64,000 nt of DNA from Phalacrocorax aristotelis (taxonomy: Eukaryota; Chordata; Aves; Suliformes; Phalacrocoracidae). Below are positions 37,690 through 51,500 of the stretch, piece by piece. Every line of letters starts with the position of its first letter. Position 1 is the first letter of the stretch. Position numbers and translations under genes: made by a program. The notes under the pieces were generated by a model. It was not told the DNA's origin. It made no database searches and worked only from the letters and a program-made list of their open reading frames with translations. The DNA is taken from assembly GCF_949628215.1 (NCBI RefSeq), contig NC_134278.1, positions 108,357,277 through 108,421,276 on the forward strand, given 5' to 3'.

Positions 37690-39540
37690 TCCTGACTCCG
37701 AAGCGAGCTGCTAGATTTATCTTTATCCCGCCGTAGATGCTTTCTGCTGCCTGTTGCGAGCAAGCCGGCTTCTCCAAACGGCGGGCAGCTCGGGAGGCCG
37801 AGGCCGCCGGCTGCCCCCGGCCGCATCCTGCTCCCCAGGCGGGCACAGGAGCCGCCGAAACCATCGCCAACAGGGGCTGCGCAGGCACGAGTGGGGAAAA
37901 CTTCCTCTGGGTGAGCGATCGGAGTTTCCTAGGGGGAAATCTCGCGGCTGCAGGGGACTGAGCGCGCCGGGGCTGAAGCAGCCACCAAAACCCCCAAGGG
38001 GGACCGGAGGTGGGAGGAAGAGCCAGCCGCTTCTCCCAGGCACCGCGGGGCGCCCGAGTTTTGGGACAAAGCGGCGGGAGCCCGCACAACGCGGCTGGGT
38101 TTGGGGCGCGCCGGCCAGCCCCGGCGCGGAGGTGAGACACCTCGCTCTGCCCCCGCCAGGAGCAGGGGGGCGGGCCGAGGGGGCCGCACACCCCGAACTC
38201 CCCCGCCGAGGCCGCCCCACCTGCGGCCGGGCCGCCGCCCCGCGGCGCTGGCCCCTGCCTCCGACCCGCCCCGGGGCCGGTGCGCGGCGGGGGAGGGAAG
38301 CGGTGGGGGTGGTTGGTTAACCCTTTCCCCACCGGGCGGCTCCGGAAACGGCCGCGGCGGCGGTCCCGTGAGGCGCGGCGCTGTGTCCTGTGCCCGGGCG
38401 GGGAGGGGTGGCGCAGGCCGGGGGAGAGCGCGGGGCGGGGGGGGCCGCGGGAGCCGCTCCCTCCTTGCCCAGCCCGGCCCGGCAGAGGGAGGAGGAGGAG
38501 GGCGCAGAGCGCAGACATGGCGGCCAACATGTACCGAGTGGGAGGTATGTGCGGACGGGGTAGCGCCCGCCGGGGGCGGGGGGGTCGCGGCCGGCAGCGG
38601 GAACGGGGCCTGGCCGGGGAGCCCCGCCGGGCCGCGGGCTGTGCGCGCCGTGCCGGGGCAAAGAGAGGCATGCTGGCCCTCCTTCGCCTGCCGTGGCCAG
38701 CGCCATGGGTTTCAGCGGGGCGGACAGGCCCGGGCGGGTGGCGGGAGGCGACAGCCGGCCTCGGCAGAGGGGGGCCGCCGGGCCCTCCGCGGAGCGGAGA
38801 TGGAGGACGCAGGTTCCTCCCCCGCCAGCCCTGTGCGCTGGGTGGGAGGCCGGCCCCCGCCGCCAAGGAGAAGGGCAGCGCCGCCCTCCGCGGGAAAGGG
38901 GGGAGCGGCGCCGCCGGCTTCCTGCCCCCTCTCCGCGGTGCGGGCTGGGTATGGTCTCCCTTCGCGCCTCGCCTTCTTCCCCAGCGAACGGCGGGGAGCT
39001 AACCGGCGAGCCCTCGGCCCCGCCGCCCGCCGAGCCAGCGCACCGCGGCGGGCCGGCCCGCAGAGCGGTGAGCGAGGGGCGGCCTACCGGGGCCGTGCGC
39101 CCCCGGCCCGGCGGCCTGCCTCGGCTCAGCCCCGCCACCGCTGCGGCCTGGTGGGCCCGGGCGGCCGGCGCCCAAGCCGGGGGGCTCCCGGCGGCGCTTC
39201 CCTCCGCCCCCGGTCGCAGCCCCCCCTCGCTCTTTCCGTCCCTTTAACGGCGGAGTTTCTCCGCACCTTCTTTCGCGTCCTGGGGATAATGCATAAATCC
39301 GGCTGTGTAACCGGGGGATTTCTGTCAGCTTTCACCGGCGTGACCCCTGAGGAGCGCGCCGGGACGTTAATGCTCGGCACTGGGCGAAGGGGGGCATCCG
39401 GGCGGTAAAAAACCACGGCGAGCGTTTCTCTTTCAACCCCTCAGCCTGCGAAATAGACAGCGATAACTTCCCGCCGCCCTCCCTAACGGAGATGAGGTGG
39501 CCGCCTTCCCGGCGCTGGGGCTCAGGTGCACCCCTCAAGT
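37690..39540. promoter_or_regulatory. MTA3: CpG island and promoter of MTA3
   Basis: A second abrupt GC- and CpG-rich block surrounds the 28-nt first exon. It extends about 0.8 kb upstream and 1 kb into intron 1. GC boxes of GGGCGG type lie just before the ATG, for example in the run around 38395-38410. No TATA box was seen. Long open frames across the block on both strands follow from its low stop-codon density and are not genes. Confidence 0.85.
38517..38544 (+). CDS. MTA3: MTA3 coding exon 1
   Basis: Encodes nine residues, MAANMYRVG, plus the first base of Asp10. The start context is GACATGG, with G at -3 and G at +4. The donor is GGAG|GTATGT. The exon lies inside the second CpG island and is too short to stand out as an open frame. 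Confidence 0.95.
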
Positions 39541-42500
39541 TTAGGTTTCAGTACTTGCTGCTCAAAAATGGCTTGTCTCGTCCTGCTCTCTCCTCAGCAG
39601 CCTGAGGCGAGAGGGAAGGTGCGAGGAAGTGAGGGACGATACTAGTTAGTGTGAATCTCTGCTTTTTTTGAGATGTGCTGGTACATTCAGGGGTCATCCC
39701 TCTGCATACTCCTTCATTAGGGCATTTCGATTGTAATCCCATCAGCCTTTACTTGTGAAAGTAATCCTCTGAGCAGCGCTACTGAAATCTGGGTAGGGTT
39801 TGCTTCTTTGGTCATCAATTATAATTTTTTTTTGTTGTACTCTCAATAAGCAATTGTGAACAATATCCAGAGATCATAGTCTTTCTTTGGAGTTAAATGA
39901 GCTACCTGAGGCTCTATTTCACTGTAACGTAGTGTCAAAGCACTGCAGAAGAGTTATACGTCATCCTGGTGCCCCTACCCAATTTTTTAAAATAAAGTTT
40001 GCAAGGTGCACACATCAGATATCAAATATAAAGTGTGGTTACCATTTGAGGGGTACTTTTTCGTTTGACAAAAACAAGTTTTCTCAAAGCTATTGAAGGA
40101 AATGTGCTACATGTCAATTCTTTGTATGTTACATGGGAGCAGCTTTCAGGATATGAGTAAACTTCCATATACTCTATGAAAATACTTTTATGTTAATGAT
40201 GCTGTAAGAGACTTTGTCCTGGGAGAACCTCACTAACCTCATGACTATTACTGCTTAATATAGTTTGCATGTTACTGAACAGAGATGGCAACAAAAGCAA
40301 GTATCATAAAATGTATATTACTCATTTGGACAACTGTACTACCAGGGCATCTGATAATAAATGTGAGGTAGCCTATCTCACAGGAATGTTTTTCTCCACA
40401 ATATAGAAACTTACTAAAGCACTCGATTCGTAAATCTTCCCTAATCAATTGTGAGAAACCACCACTTTTATATCAAGATCTATGAAGTGTGTGGATTACT
40501 GAATTACAATGTAGGCTCCAACACAAGGCATTTATTTCAGCATGATTGTTGAAGCACGTGTAGTGTAGCTATCACCAGAATTTAGGAACAAATTATGTTA
40601 AATTCGGTATAAAAATACTGCCTTAACATTGATGAAGAAATCTCAGCTTTTTAACAGCTTCTAGGTTTAGAAGACAATTTTCCACAAATAATGATATGCT
40701 TTTACGTATTATTTTTTTTGTATTTCAATGTCTTTCCTTTTTTTCATTGCAGATTATGTTTATTTTGAAAATTCTTCCAGCAATCCATATCTCATTAGGA
40801 GAATTGAAGAACTTAACAAGGTACATAAGTATCTAAGATTCTTGCTTAACCTTTGACAAGAGTCAGGGCACTTTTCAAAAACTAAGAATGATTTCCAGCC
40901 CATAAAGTTTCTTTTGTGGTAGAATTTTGTGTTTGGGTTTTTTTCTGTTTTTTTTTTTTTTTTAACATTCTTGAGATTTGCTATGTATTTTCCGTATGTT
41001 TCAGTTAGTGAAAGCTTGCTATGTGATATCCTGTAATTCTGCCCTGTTATCTAAGGAAACACCCAGTTGATCATTCCTGGTGAACAGGAGTACTCTGCTG
41101 TAAATATTTCCAAACAGTAACAAATGAATTTAATTCTCTGGTGATGACATTGTGAATCCATCTGGCATGATAGTGATCACGTAATGTGTCTGCTTTTGGA
41201 TGTATGTGTAAAGAGCTAGTAAGTATCAGCGGGACTTTGCAGTGATCCTATAATAGAAGATGTGACTTCTGTGGTTGTTCATTGCTTTACTTATTGGCAG
41301 CTGTGAATGAAGGATGGGCTTTTGAATAGAAAGAGAGACTTGTATTCTCTGTCTTTATCCTGAGTGTATTTTTTAAAAGAATGGGCGGTTTTCAGAGTCT
41401 CAGTTTGGGGAAAGCATGATTATTTTTCTTCGTTCCTCTACTACTAAAAATTGTTTGGTTTTGCATTTTATTTTTTTTTTAGCATGGCATATTTTTACTA
41501 TTCCATCAAGCACTATTAAAATTTATTGATACATAATGTCAGAAGTAAATGATCAAAATGCCTATGGTGATGTAAATAATGATAAAGATTATTTTTTCCT
41601 GTGCTTAGGAAGTAAATAAAAAAGTTGGTGACCTGCAAATGGTTTTCTTCTTATTAATGAAATGTAACACTACTCCACAGCAGACATCAACCACATTACC
41701 TGTTAGTGCTGTCCAACACAACATCCACTAAACGTGTGCATGGCAAATCGCTTTGGACTTTTATTGGAGAAGATTATTTTTTATTTACAGTAATTGAAGT
41801 GATTCCAATCATGTTCTGAACGTAATGTTTGTTTATCTTTAAAATGCATTCCTGTAACTTAATTTTGCTCGTGGATGGTAGAGCAGAGTCATGTACTGAT
41901 TTTTTTAAAACAGAGTTTCGAGGATATAGTCCAGATATCTTAATTGTGAATTATGTGCTTTCGTGTGTTAAAGGTATTGAGCAAACATGGAGATGTTACA
42001 CAAATGTGTAATGAAATGCTTTGGTTATCATTTTACTGGAGATAAGATCCTTGCTTGCTTTGGTTTTTTTTTTGTAAGAAACTTAATGAAAACATGATGC
42101 TTTTCAGTGCCACATCTTGAGTTTTAAATAACTCAAGGTAATGAACGAATTTTATACTTTTCATAACAAGAAAGAGGGTACGGTTCTTCAAATATTAGTA
42201 GATTCTTTTAATTATTCAGGCTAAAGAACATGATCCCTGTAATGAGTCATGAAAACAACTCTGAACTAAATAGCTCTTTTATCTTACAAGCTGCAGTGAA
42301 TTTTCAAATACACTGTGTTACATTAAATATGTTTTAAAAAAAGCCAGAATACTTTGAAATACACATTTCTGTCTAAGCTGGGTGACAGAGAAATGTTCTA
42401 CTATTTTGTAAGGATTTTTGTTAGCATGATCCTGGAATTACACCTCTAAAACAGCTGAATAATATACAAATTCTTAGGACTAAATAGTTCTAATCAATAC

Positions 42501-45500
42501 TGTTATCTGATCTGAAATTGATATTGGCCTGTGTCAGGAAGTTTTTACCTGTTCGAGTAATTCAGTTGACTTCAGCCTGACTGATCATGTGAGGGCAAAT
42601 TGCAAGCAGAGGGCATTTAATTTGTATTTCACAGCTGAGGAAGGATACATCCTGACCTGATTTCTCTTTCTTTTGTAGACTGCCAATGGAAACGTGGAAG
42701 CAAAAGTGGTGTGTTTTTACAGGCGAAGAGATATTTCCAACAGCCTTATAATGCTTGCAGATAAGCATGCTAGTAAGTAGATTGCACAGGGCGTTTTTTT
42801 CTTTCTATCACAGCCTGTTCAGTTTCTGCAGCTACTTAAATTTGCATTTCTTTGGCATGTGGAATATATATTCATATTAGGCATTAATACCTAGTTAGAT
42901 GGTTAGCGTTATCTGATAGTGGCCCTGCTCCTACCAGTTGCTTCTGGGACTTAAGTTAAGCTGTATTAAAGTGATTGAAAATCTCCATTTGAGGAATAAA
43001 ATATTTTTTAATCTGGAAGGTACAGTTATATTTTTTTCTTTAATGTCAAAAGTAAATCTTGGCTGTAAGTTGATTTAAGCTTAAGAGCATTTCTGAGGAC
43101 TTGATTTGACACTTTTGAGTTAGACATGTATTGCTTACTGTAAAGAATGAAATGTATCATTGGAGACTGAAAATCACTGGAGATAGTAAAATGGCTGTTA
43201 TGTGCATTTATTTTAAATATAGATGTTAATCACTAAAATAGTAATAAGCATAATCTCACTGATTTTTCAGAAAAGCAGCAAGTGGTAATGGGGAAAAAAA
43301 GTGCCATTTTCATCATGAACTTAACTTTTTTTTGGTAGCTGTCATTTGGTCTGCAACTGAAATATTATATTTTTCCGTAACTCTATAATTAAAAATACAA
43401 TCCTGAAGACAAAACCAGAACCTAAAAACCAGAGATGTTTGAGAAAGTAGTTATTTGCAAAATATTGCACTCATGTTTGTGAATAATGAGGTCTTAAATA
43501 TGTCAACATCTGGTGAATTTCTTGCCATATACTGTTAAATTACATTTTTATTATAAATGATACTTGAGTTTGCAAAGCTAATATGTGAATAAGTGATGTA
43601 GGGTTTATAAATCTGTTCTCTAATCTACTGGGATAAATCTCTTTAAAGACATTACCTAATGCCATATTTTGTTTGCAGATAAATGATGGAGTAATTAGGT
43701 GCTTTAAAAATTACCTTACAATTTGTTTAATGTCAAATTCAGATAATTTTACTCGTACAAGTACTGTTAGTAACAAACAGCCAGCTTTTGGCTTTTCTCT
43801 TATTCTTTCATTAGTCCTAGAGAAGTGGAGATGGTTTGAGTATGTAGTATGAAGTACTAGCTTGGTTTTTAAAGAACGAAGATAAATCTTGCTTATGTTC
43901 TAAGGGAATGATCACTTAAATGTTCTTCTAATATAATCGGGTACACTTTATAATTATTGGTGACCTATTCCATGGTAGTCTGCCCCCACAATTATTATAG
44001 TCTTTTGAATTCTTCCATGTAAAATGTATAGAAACAGAGAACTTTTAGGGAGCTTCACTAAGCTTTCCAGCACACTTCTTGTTTCTTTTCTAATGGAGGG
44101 TGTGGGGAAGGATGAAAAAGATAAAAATTTTACTGGAAATACATGGTATTTTTAATTTGATTTTTAAAACATGAATCTTGTAAATATTCTTGGTTGGCTT
44201 ATTTTTTAGAAAAGGGGGTGTTAGTTCTGCGGGCATCATTCGGTCTGGAAAAGTGAATGAGGTTTTTCTGTTTCCTTTGTGAGTTTTAGATTGCCATTTT
44301 GTCAGCACTTTGATATAAAGGACTTGTTGATGGTCTGTTGCTCTTCCACTATAGCATACTAGGGGTTTGTTGGTGTTAGTAGAAGTACCATGGAATCTTC
44401 CATCACGTTTTCTCTATTGAGTTTCTCTTGCTGTTTTCTAGCAAGAAAATAGAAATGTAATTTCTAGCTGGTTCAAGAAGCATCTTTAGAATGCCTCTGT
44501 CTCACAGGTTGTAAGTCTTCTAACCCAGTCGTCTTATGGATTAGGTTTCTCTGTATGTGATGTTTTCTTTCTGAGCAATCTGTGGAATCTGTACAGCTAA
44601 ATTATCCTACGAGATAGATGTTAGAGTTACAGGGGACAGCACATAGTGAAGGATTGCTTGCCTGGATCTTCGTACAGCAGATGTAGTTAAATGTCAAATC
44701 AATTAAAATGTTTTCATTCTGGAATACCAGTGTTCTGTTTAAAAATATGATGTATATAAACAAAATATTTGTATATTTATGAATTGAATGTTTTGGGAGT
44801 GTTTTATATAGCTAAACATCTTGATGTTTCAACACTTCTACCTGGTTTGTTACAAAATAAATGCTGAAATAAATGTGTTTCTTATGGAATGGAAATTCTA
44901 GTTCAGTTACTGGTTATTCCAGTATATGTGTCTAGAGAAGTCTTTTAAGTATAAGATCCGCTTGATCTTTTCTAATGACATTTTATCTTGCTAGCAATTT
45001 TTTTTTCCTTTATGATGAAGAAAGCTGTCCTGAGTAATGCACTTTTGAAGACTTTTGCAGGTGGGGATTGGATTTTATTGGGTGACGCTTCAATTTCTGA
45101 AGGTTGCATTTTGTGATCTAGGTATGGTCCCATCTAATAAGAGAAGAAAATAGCTTTGCAAGCAAATATTTTGGAACTTTAAGAACAAATTTTCAGTAAT
45201 GTGAAAAAGTTTCAGAACAACTTCAAAGAAAGTTTGGGAAAATGGAGTGAAGTAGATCTGTGACACTATCACTGGTAAAGAGTCAATATACTGGTTTTTG
45301 GCGTTTTGTTTGTTTTTTAAGTTGTCTTCAAAAAGTTTCAGGATATAAAAAGAAATGGGAGGGGAAATCGAGTTTTCCTTAGGCCATTCTAAAATACTCA
45401 GGTACGGAGGAGTTCCCTTGATTTCAAAGCATCTGACACTAATCTGTGTGGAAATTGCATTTCCTTTATTCTTTCTGTGGTGTTTCTGGTGGAAGTTAAT

Positions 45501-48500
45501 TAACGAGCATTTTTTTGTCTGCCAGCATCACATATGATGTCAGTCTAAATCTGGGAATAGTTCTTAAGTTGACTGTAGCCACTGAAATCCAGGGGTTTGG
45601 AATGTTTTATGAATCCTTGGAGACTTTACATTTTCCCCCCCTTTGATTTCTGTTACTATAAAAAAGAGTTTATAAGGCCAACTTGAAAGCCAAAACGAAG
45701 TTACTGGCCAAGATCAGCTGCTTGATCCTATGCAACCTCCTGAACTGAGAGGGGGAGTTCTGCTGGAGTGCTAACATCCAACAGCTCTTACGTTGTAGCC
45801 ATTACCACAGGGTCACCGCGAGGGGGTTGTTCATTTCTTCATGCAGCAGAGTAAGGCTTACTTTTCGGTGAAAAGAAGGAAAAGAGGTGAAGAGAAGATA
45901 GCAGGCAATACAACCTGCTGAATACAACCTGTTGAAACAGATGACTAAAGTGCATAAACAAATGAACTTGGAGATGCAACAAACACACTTAGCTCATTAA
46001 AATGGGTGAAAAAAACGTAAAAGGGATAGAGATGTCTTCTAACCAAATGGTGTGGTTGAATGAGACATTGCCAACTGTAGCTGGATATATAAAATTTAGA
46101 TGATCCTTTATCTAAAATGGAGGTGACAATAAATATTTTAGGGCAAGCTTTTAACAGTTGGGCGGGGTGTGCTATACTGGCTCTGTACCAGCACTGGGTT
46201 TTGTTTACGGTGAAGGGCTCAACTTCTGTGTTTCCTTTTTTGGAGTAGATTTATGCACTATTACTTCCCTGAAGCTGAGTAGGGTGGTCTGAGTGAGTAC
46301 ATGATACCATTTTTACCATTCTTTACATTTTAAATTCTTTATCTGGTCATGTGCTATCATGCAATACTATGTTTGAAGTAATTCTCTTATTGCAACTCCT
46401 CAAACAGCTTTTCAACCACCTGGTAGGATATAATAAAAACCAACTTCCTATTGTCAGAGGCCTTTGTCTTCTGATTTATTAAGAGCTTGCTTTGACTTAC
46501 GAGTGCTGAGCTCCTGACTAAATGCCCAGAATTTTTCTCGGTCTGTGATAAAGCCCATGCACTACGTAGTTTTTTTTCATTAATAAAATTAATGCTGTGA
46601 TGAATTGGATAGGAGTAAATTTTAAAAAAATCTGAGGCATATTGGTTTCAGTGATGGAGAGATCGAAGGTAAAACTGAGATTTTTTGTTTCTAGATTACA
46701 GAAGCTGTAGTCAAAATAACCGTTTTTCAGTCTCAGTTGCTCTTTGTAGAGGTTACTGGCTTTACTTCTTATAGTTGCACTTTTTTTAGGACTTTTAGCC
46801 TTTGGCTCTTGAACAGTCACGTTTCATGTCAATTTGCTTTGCAAAATGGTGTTCCTGCTACAGAATTTTTGAACACGATAGATTTCTAGGCGAAAAGTAA
46901 GAGTCGTGCTAGTGTTCTAGTGACTCCTGTTGAACAGTTGGAGTCTACTCAGTTCTGACCTTGGTATGACACTGATGTATTGTGATCAGAAACAAATCAA
47001 GTATTCTGGCTTACCTTAGTTTCTTCATCTGCAAAGGAATGCTCTTTTTAGAAGTTCTTACTGAGGTTGGTGAAAAATATTTAACATACCAACACATTTT
47101 TATAGCTCCCATGAAAAGATCTCAAAGCACCTTACAAATAATTAGCCTAAAAACTAAGAATTTATTTTGTATATTAATATCAAGAACGTTCCAACAGTCC
47201 TGGAAAAGGTTTGATCTTACACAGCAGTTTTGCTGTTATTGAGCTCTCTTACTTTTATAGAAAGATGTTTTGTATTTGTGGGGAAAAAAAATCCCAAACC
47301 CAATTATTTTGCGTATTTTCAATCTACGTTAGTATCATAATAATTGCCAGACATTCCAGATGAATGCAAGAGAATGAAGCTGTTAATATTCCATCTGATT
47401 TTTGGGAAGCATTTTATTTCAGTAGAGCAGCAGGCTAACAGGTAACATAGAAGATGGCCAGAAAATGAGCTTAACCTGAGAAATATTGTTTAATATATTG
47501 AATAGCAATGCAGCTTACTCATTAATATTCCCAAAGATAGACAAAACTGGGATGTGAATTCCTTTCATATGTCATCAGTTTTTTAATATATGATTGCTGT
47601 TGCGTAGTGGTATTCTTAATACTCAGTTCCAGGAAAAACTTGTGAGTTTTTCCTGCCCTCTTCAACAATTGAAGAAATACAATGTAGAAGGTTTCATTTT
47701 TTCAGTATTTTTCTCCAGTGTACATAGAACTAAAGCAGGAATAGGGAAATTCAGATATTCAGTCTATAAGAAGAAAAACTGTGTGTCTGTGGAGACCCTG
47801 GGGGTTTAGTAAAGAACGCCAGAGTAAAATGCCTAAAACCTGTATGTTTGTCCAGTGTTCTTTTCTTAGTCACATATTTCACTCAGTATAATTCAAAACA
47901 TTTATAATCTAGTATTACTGGGTTATGTTTGTTCAATCAGATGATAACACAACCAAAAACTTAGTCTTCTGGTTTTTTTTTTCTTGTGGTTCTTTTTCAT
48001 TATAGTAGTTCTTGTACATCAAACTAGAAAGCTGTTATTCAGAAAGGACATTAAGTTTCTTTAATCACAATCCCTTTTCTGAAAAACTGCTTTAAGATGA
48101 GAGACTCTTCCTGTTTCCTGTTAATTCAAATCATATAATGTCGTAGTAGAAAAGTATCTTTTGATTGGAGATTTTATTTGCAACCTTAAATTGGATTTTT
48201 TTTCCCATTAGTTCCCTTGAATACCTGTTGTCTCCACAGCCTATATGTAGTTAGAAGCACCTTTGGTTAAATCAATGAGAGAAAAATGCTAGGTCTTCAT
48301 TGCATATGATCGATCCATTTTCTCCACTTTTGTAATATAAAATGTTGAAATAATTCATACTTCCTTTTTTTATCCTGGTGAATGCTTATATTATTATATC
48401 CTCCATACAACTTCCAGGGAATAAATTACAACAGTTTATTCACTCTGCTGGCAGCGCTAGTAGATATTGGCATCTATCCTGCAGCAAAGGATGTTCAGAG

Positions 48501-51500
48501 GCAGAGGTAGTTTTTAGTTACTCTTTAAAGAGAATTGAAATTTAGAGAGCTGCCTGTTCAGCAGGTGGTCCTTCAAATGAAAAGATCACTGTATTGCATG
48601 GGTCTTGTTACAAATAAAACAGAAAGAAAACCATTTGGGTCTTAGTTATGGTCACATGAGTGCAAAAATAAAAAAAAAGAAAAATTTAGAGCTCAAGAGT
48701 TCAATTGATTTGTCTCTCTAACAGTATTGTGTAAGTGGCTCGTCTGAAAGCCACTAAATTCCATGGAAAGTTTTACTGTTAGGTTACTGTTTGTGTTTTA
48801 ATTGCAGTAGGTGAGAAGGCCTTTTTCTTGCTTCTTGTTATGGAAACAGATCTGTTGATATTACCTTATGATGAAGGATACCATTTTTCTGGATGTTAGG
48901 TAGGAGGGAAAGGACCTAAGGAGTGGAAAGACACAGTTGGGAATCAAAGACAGGAGAATCTTGTGAAGCATTTGTAAGGAAGAAGGCGGCTTGGCTGCTA
49001 GATATGCCTGAGGAGTGGGTGAGCAGACTTGTGTAACTGGTTCCATGAGATACTACCTCTTAATTTCAAGGCTGCTGTAAATATAAACTCGTGTTTGTTT
49101 GCAGATTAGCATCTCCTGTGTGCCCCCCCCGCCCCATGAGTACTGAAGAATTAGGAAAAAATTATTTTTGACCTCATATATACCCTGTTTGGTTTGAGGA
49201 AAAGGCAAGTCTGCCAGAAGTCTCTGTCTGTGAGTAAGCCATCAGAAGACTCTTGGGTTTGCTTTGAAGATGGGGTGGTGAACAGAGACAAAACCAAACA
49301 TAGTAAGCCAGGAAAGTTTAGGAGAATGAGTTCCAATGGCTTTCTTGCTTGAGATGGGAATTCTATGATATACTCATTTGCAGTCAACTAACAGAGACAT
49401 CTAAACTAAGCGCTGGCAAATTCAAGTATGTTATGTTGCTTCTGGGTATCCTGAAGTCTGTGATGTGGTTGAGACACACCCTAGAAGGACCATTTCAGGA
49501 TGATAAAGAAAACAAATTCTTTAATCAGTGGCAGAGTAGCTTTTATGCTAAGGTATTTTTGTATTAGTGTAACAATCACTTTCACTGAAAATGAGCTTGA
49601 AGAATAGGGGGTTTTGTGAGGAAGACATGACCTTTTTCATCTCTTGGGACGAGGGAACGTGACGTTTTCCTTAATTTACCCAAGAGAATGCCTTCAGTTG
49701 TAATTTCTTTGGAGAGGGGGGAAAAAAATCAGAACTTGCTGATATAGAGCAAGCCTTGTCCAAAATTACACCCTTGTTGCCAAGGAGAAACTTGTCTCAA
49801 GGCTCCCAATTATCCCTTTCAAGGGCGATTTGGGTAGTCACATGAATTATGTGTTTTGTTCATTTGATTTTTGTACAAGAACTGCATACTTGTGAATTTT
49901 TCTTTTTCCCTTAATGGTAACAGCAATAAAGAAGCAGTAATGAGCAGCTTTTTGCCTCTGACAATATCCAAGTCTTCTTTTTATGAATGACATTTTAGAG
50001 TTAGTAGTTAACTGGTGTATATTGTCTCATTAGCAAGTTTACTGTCAGCTCTAAGTATCTTGTGGAATTATTAACTGCTGTGGCCGTTCAGACGCTTCCT
50101 TAGGTGCAGAATGTCTTGTTAGATTGTGAATGTTAATGATCTTCTCTTAATGGAGTGAATGGATTTCCAACTAAGTTAATAATTTCAGGAGTTCTTAGCT
50201 CTGATGGAAAATTTGCATAAATGCTTTTTCTCACCTGAGTATATGTGATCTGCATTTGGGTATGTTGAATTTTGCAAATATAAAAATACTGTCCACTCTA
50301 TGTAGTTAGTTTGTATAACTGCATTTGCATTTTTGCATGAACTAGCAAACTAACTAGTAGCTGCTAGCTTCATCTTCTGGCCTCTTAAGAATAGATTTAT
50401 AATTTCGGATAGCCATACCTAGATTTTTTTTTTAATTCAAAAATTGTGTTTTCTGAAAACATAATTTAAAAGCCTTGAGCACATTGCTGCCAATCTCTAA
50501 GTGTAAAAACAAACAAAATCCAAAATTTGGATTAACTCCATGAGTTTGCTGTGGAGAGTGGAAAGCTGCAAAATATCAGTTTGTATTTATTCTTAAAACT
50601 GTTTAACAGATATCTGAAATTCAGCTTTTAGTAATCACTGAAATTAATTAATTTGTGTGTTTCCTCAGTAGGGAGGGATGCAGTGGGGTGCAGAAGAAGG
50701 TGGTGATTTTTTGAGCTCTGCTCACGAAATAAATTCTTCACATTTGAGTTGCTGGAAGGAGACAGCATTCACAGAAAACTGCTCGGGCATTGTGCGTTCT
50801 GATTCCCTGTGTTCCTCAGGATTCATTTCCCCATGGTCAAGTTTAAATACCTGCATCAGTTTTGCTGTACTTGTTCTGGGTTTCTTTTGATTTGTGGAAA
50901 ATGTGTAACTGTCTTGTCTCAGCTGCTAATTTTTTCTCGCCTCCCTAGTGTGTGTTAGGTGTGCAGGCCAATGATCCTACACTGTTTTCTTGATGACCTC
51001 CAAAATGCTAATAACATTTAAATTAATATTATTGATTGTAATTTTTTGTCTCATGAAGATAAATGGGGTGTTTCACATGACCTAATTACCATAACCGCAG
51101 ATGGTTCTACTCCCCCCTGCCCCCCCAGTGACTCCTAATTTTAAGTGACTCTTCACACTTTCTCCCTAGTGCACCCACACCGTACCAAAGCACCTGAGGC
51201 ATAAATTTTAGTCTACAAAAACATTGCTAGTTTATCATTAAAGCTCCAATTAGAGATGCATTCTACATCTTCAGAGAGTTCTCTGATAGTCTAATTGAAT
51301 CAGTAGTTTATATCATTTACAAATCTGTATGATGTAAACTCGTTATTAATATAGAAAGACATTTTCCCATCATACAGTAGCAGTTAAATGTTTGAATCCA
51401 GGAGCAGGCCTGACAGTTAAAAGGCTTACCAGCAGTAACTCCTTAATGTCTGTATCATGCAGTGGAGTGAAGTCTGCAATAGTTGTCCTTTGTAATACTC

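Larger units (their letters stand above)
19011..38516. other. Divergent intergenic interval between KCNG3 and MTA3 (19.5 kb between start codons)
   Basis: Both ends are CpG-island promoter sequence. The middle (about 19.9-37.7 kb) is AT-rich with simple repeats, the foldback at 31.65 kb and quadruplex candidates. No open frame looks like a conserved protein. Non-coding transcripts cannot be ruled out. 5' UTRs of both genes lie at its edges but cannot be delimited. Confidence 0.7.

Noticed and set aside
37682-39408. Very long open frames on both strands (up to 435 codons) around the MTA3 first exon
   Set aside because: They are Pro/Gly/Arg/Ala-rich, overlap each other on opposite strands and follow CpG-island composition. 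The real coding part here is only 28 nt, supported by splice sites and MTA family identity.
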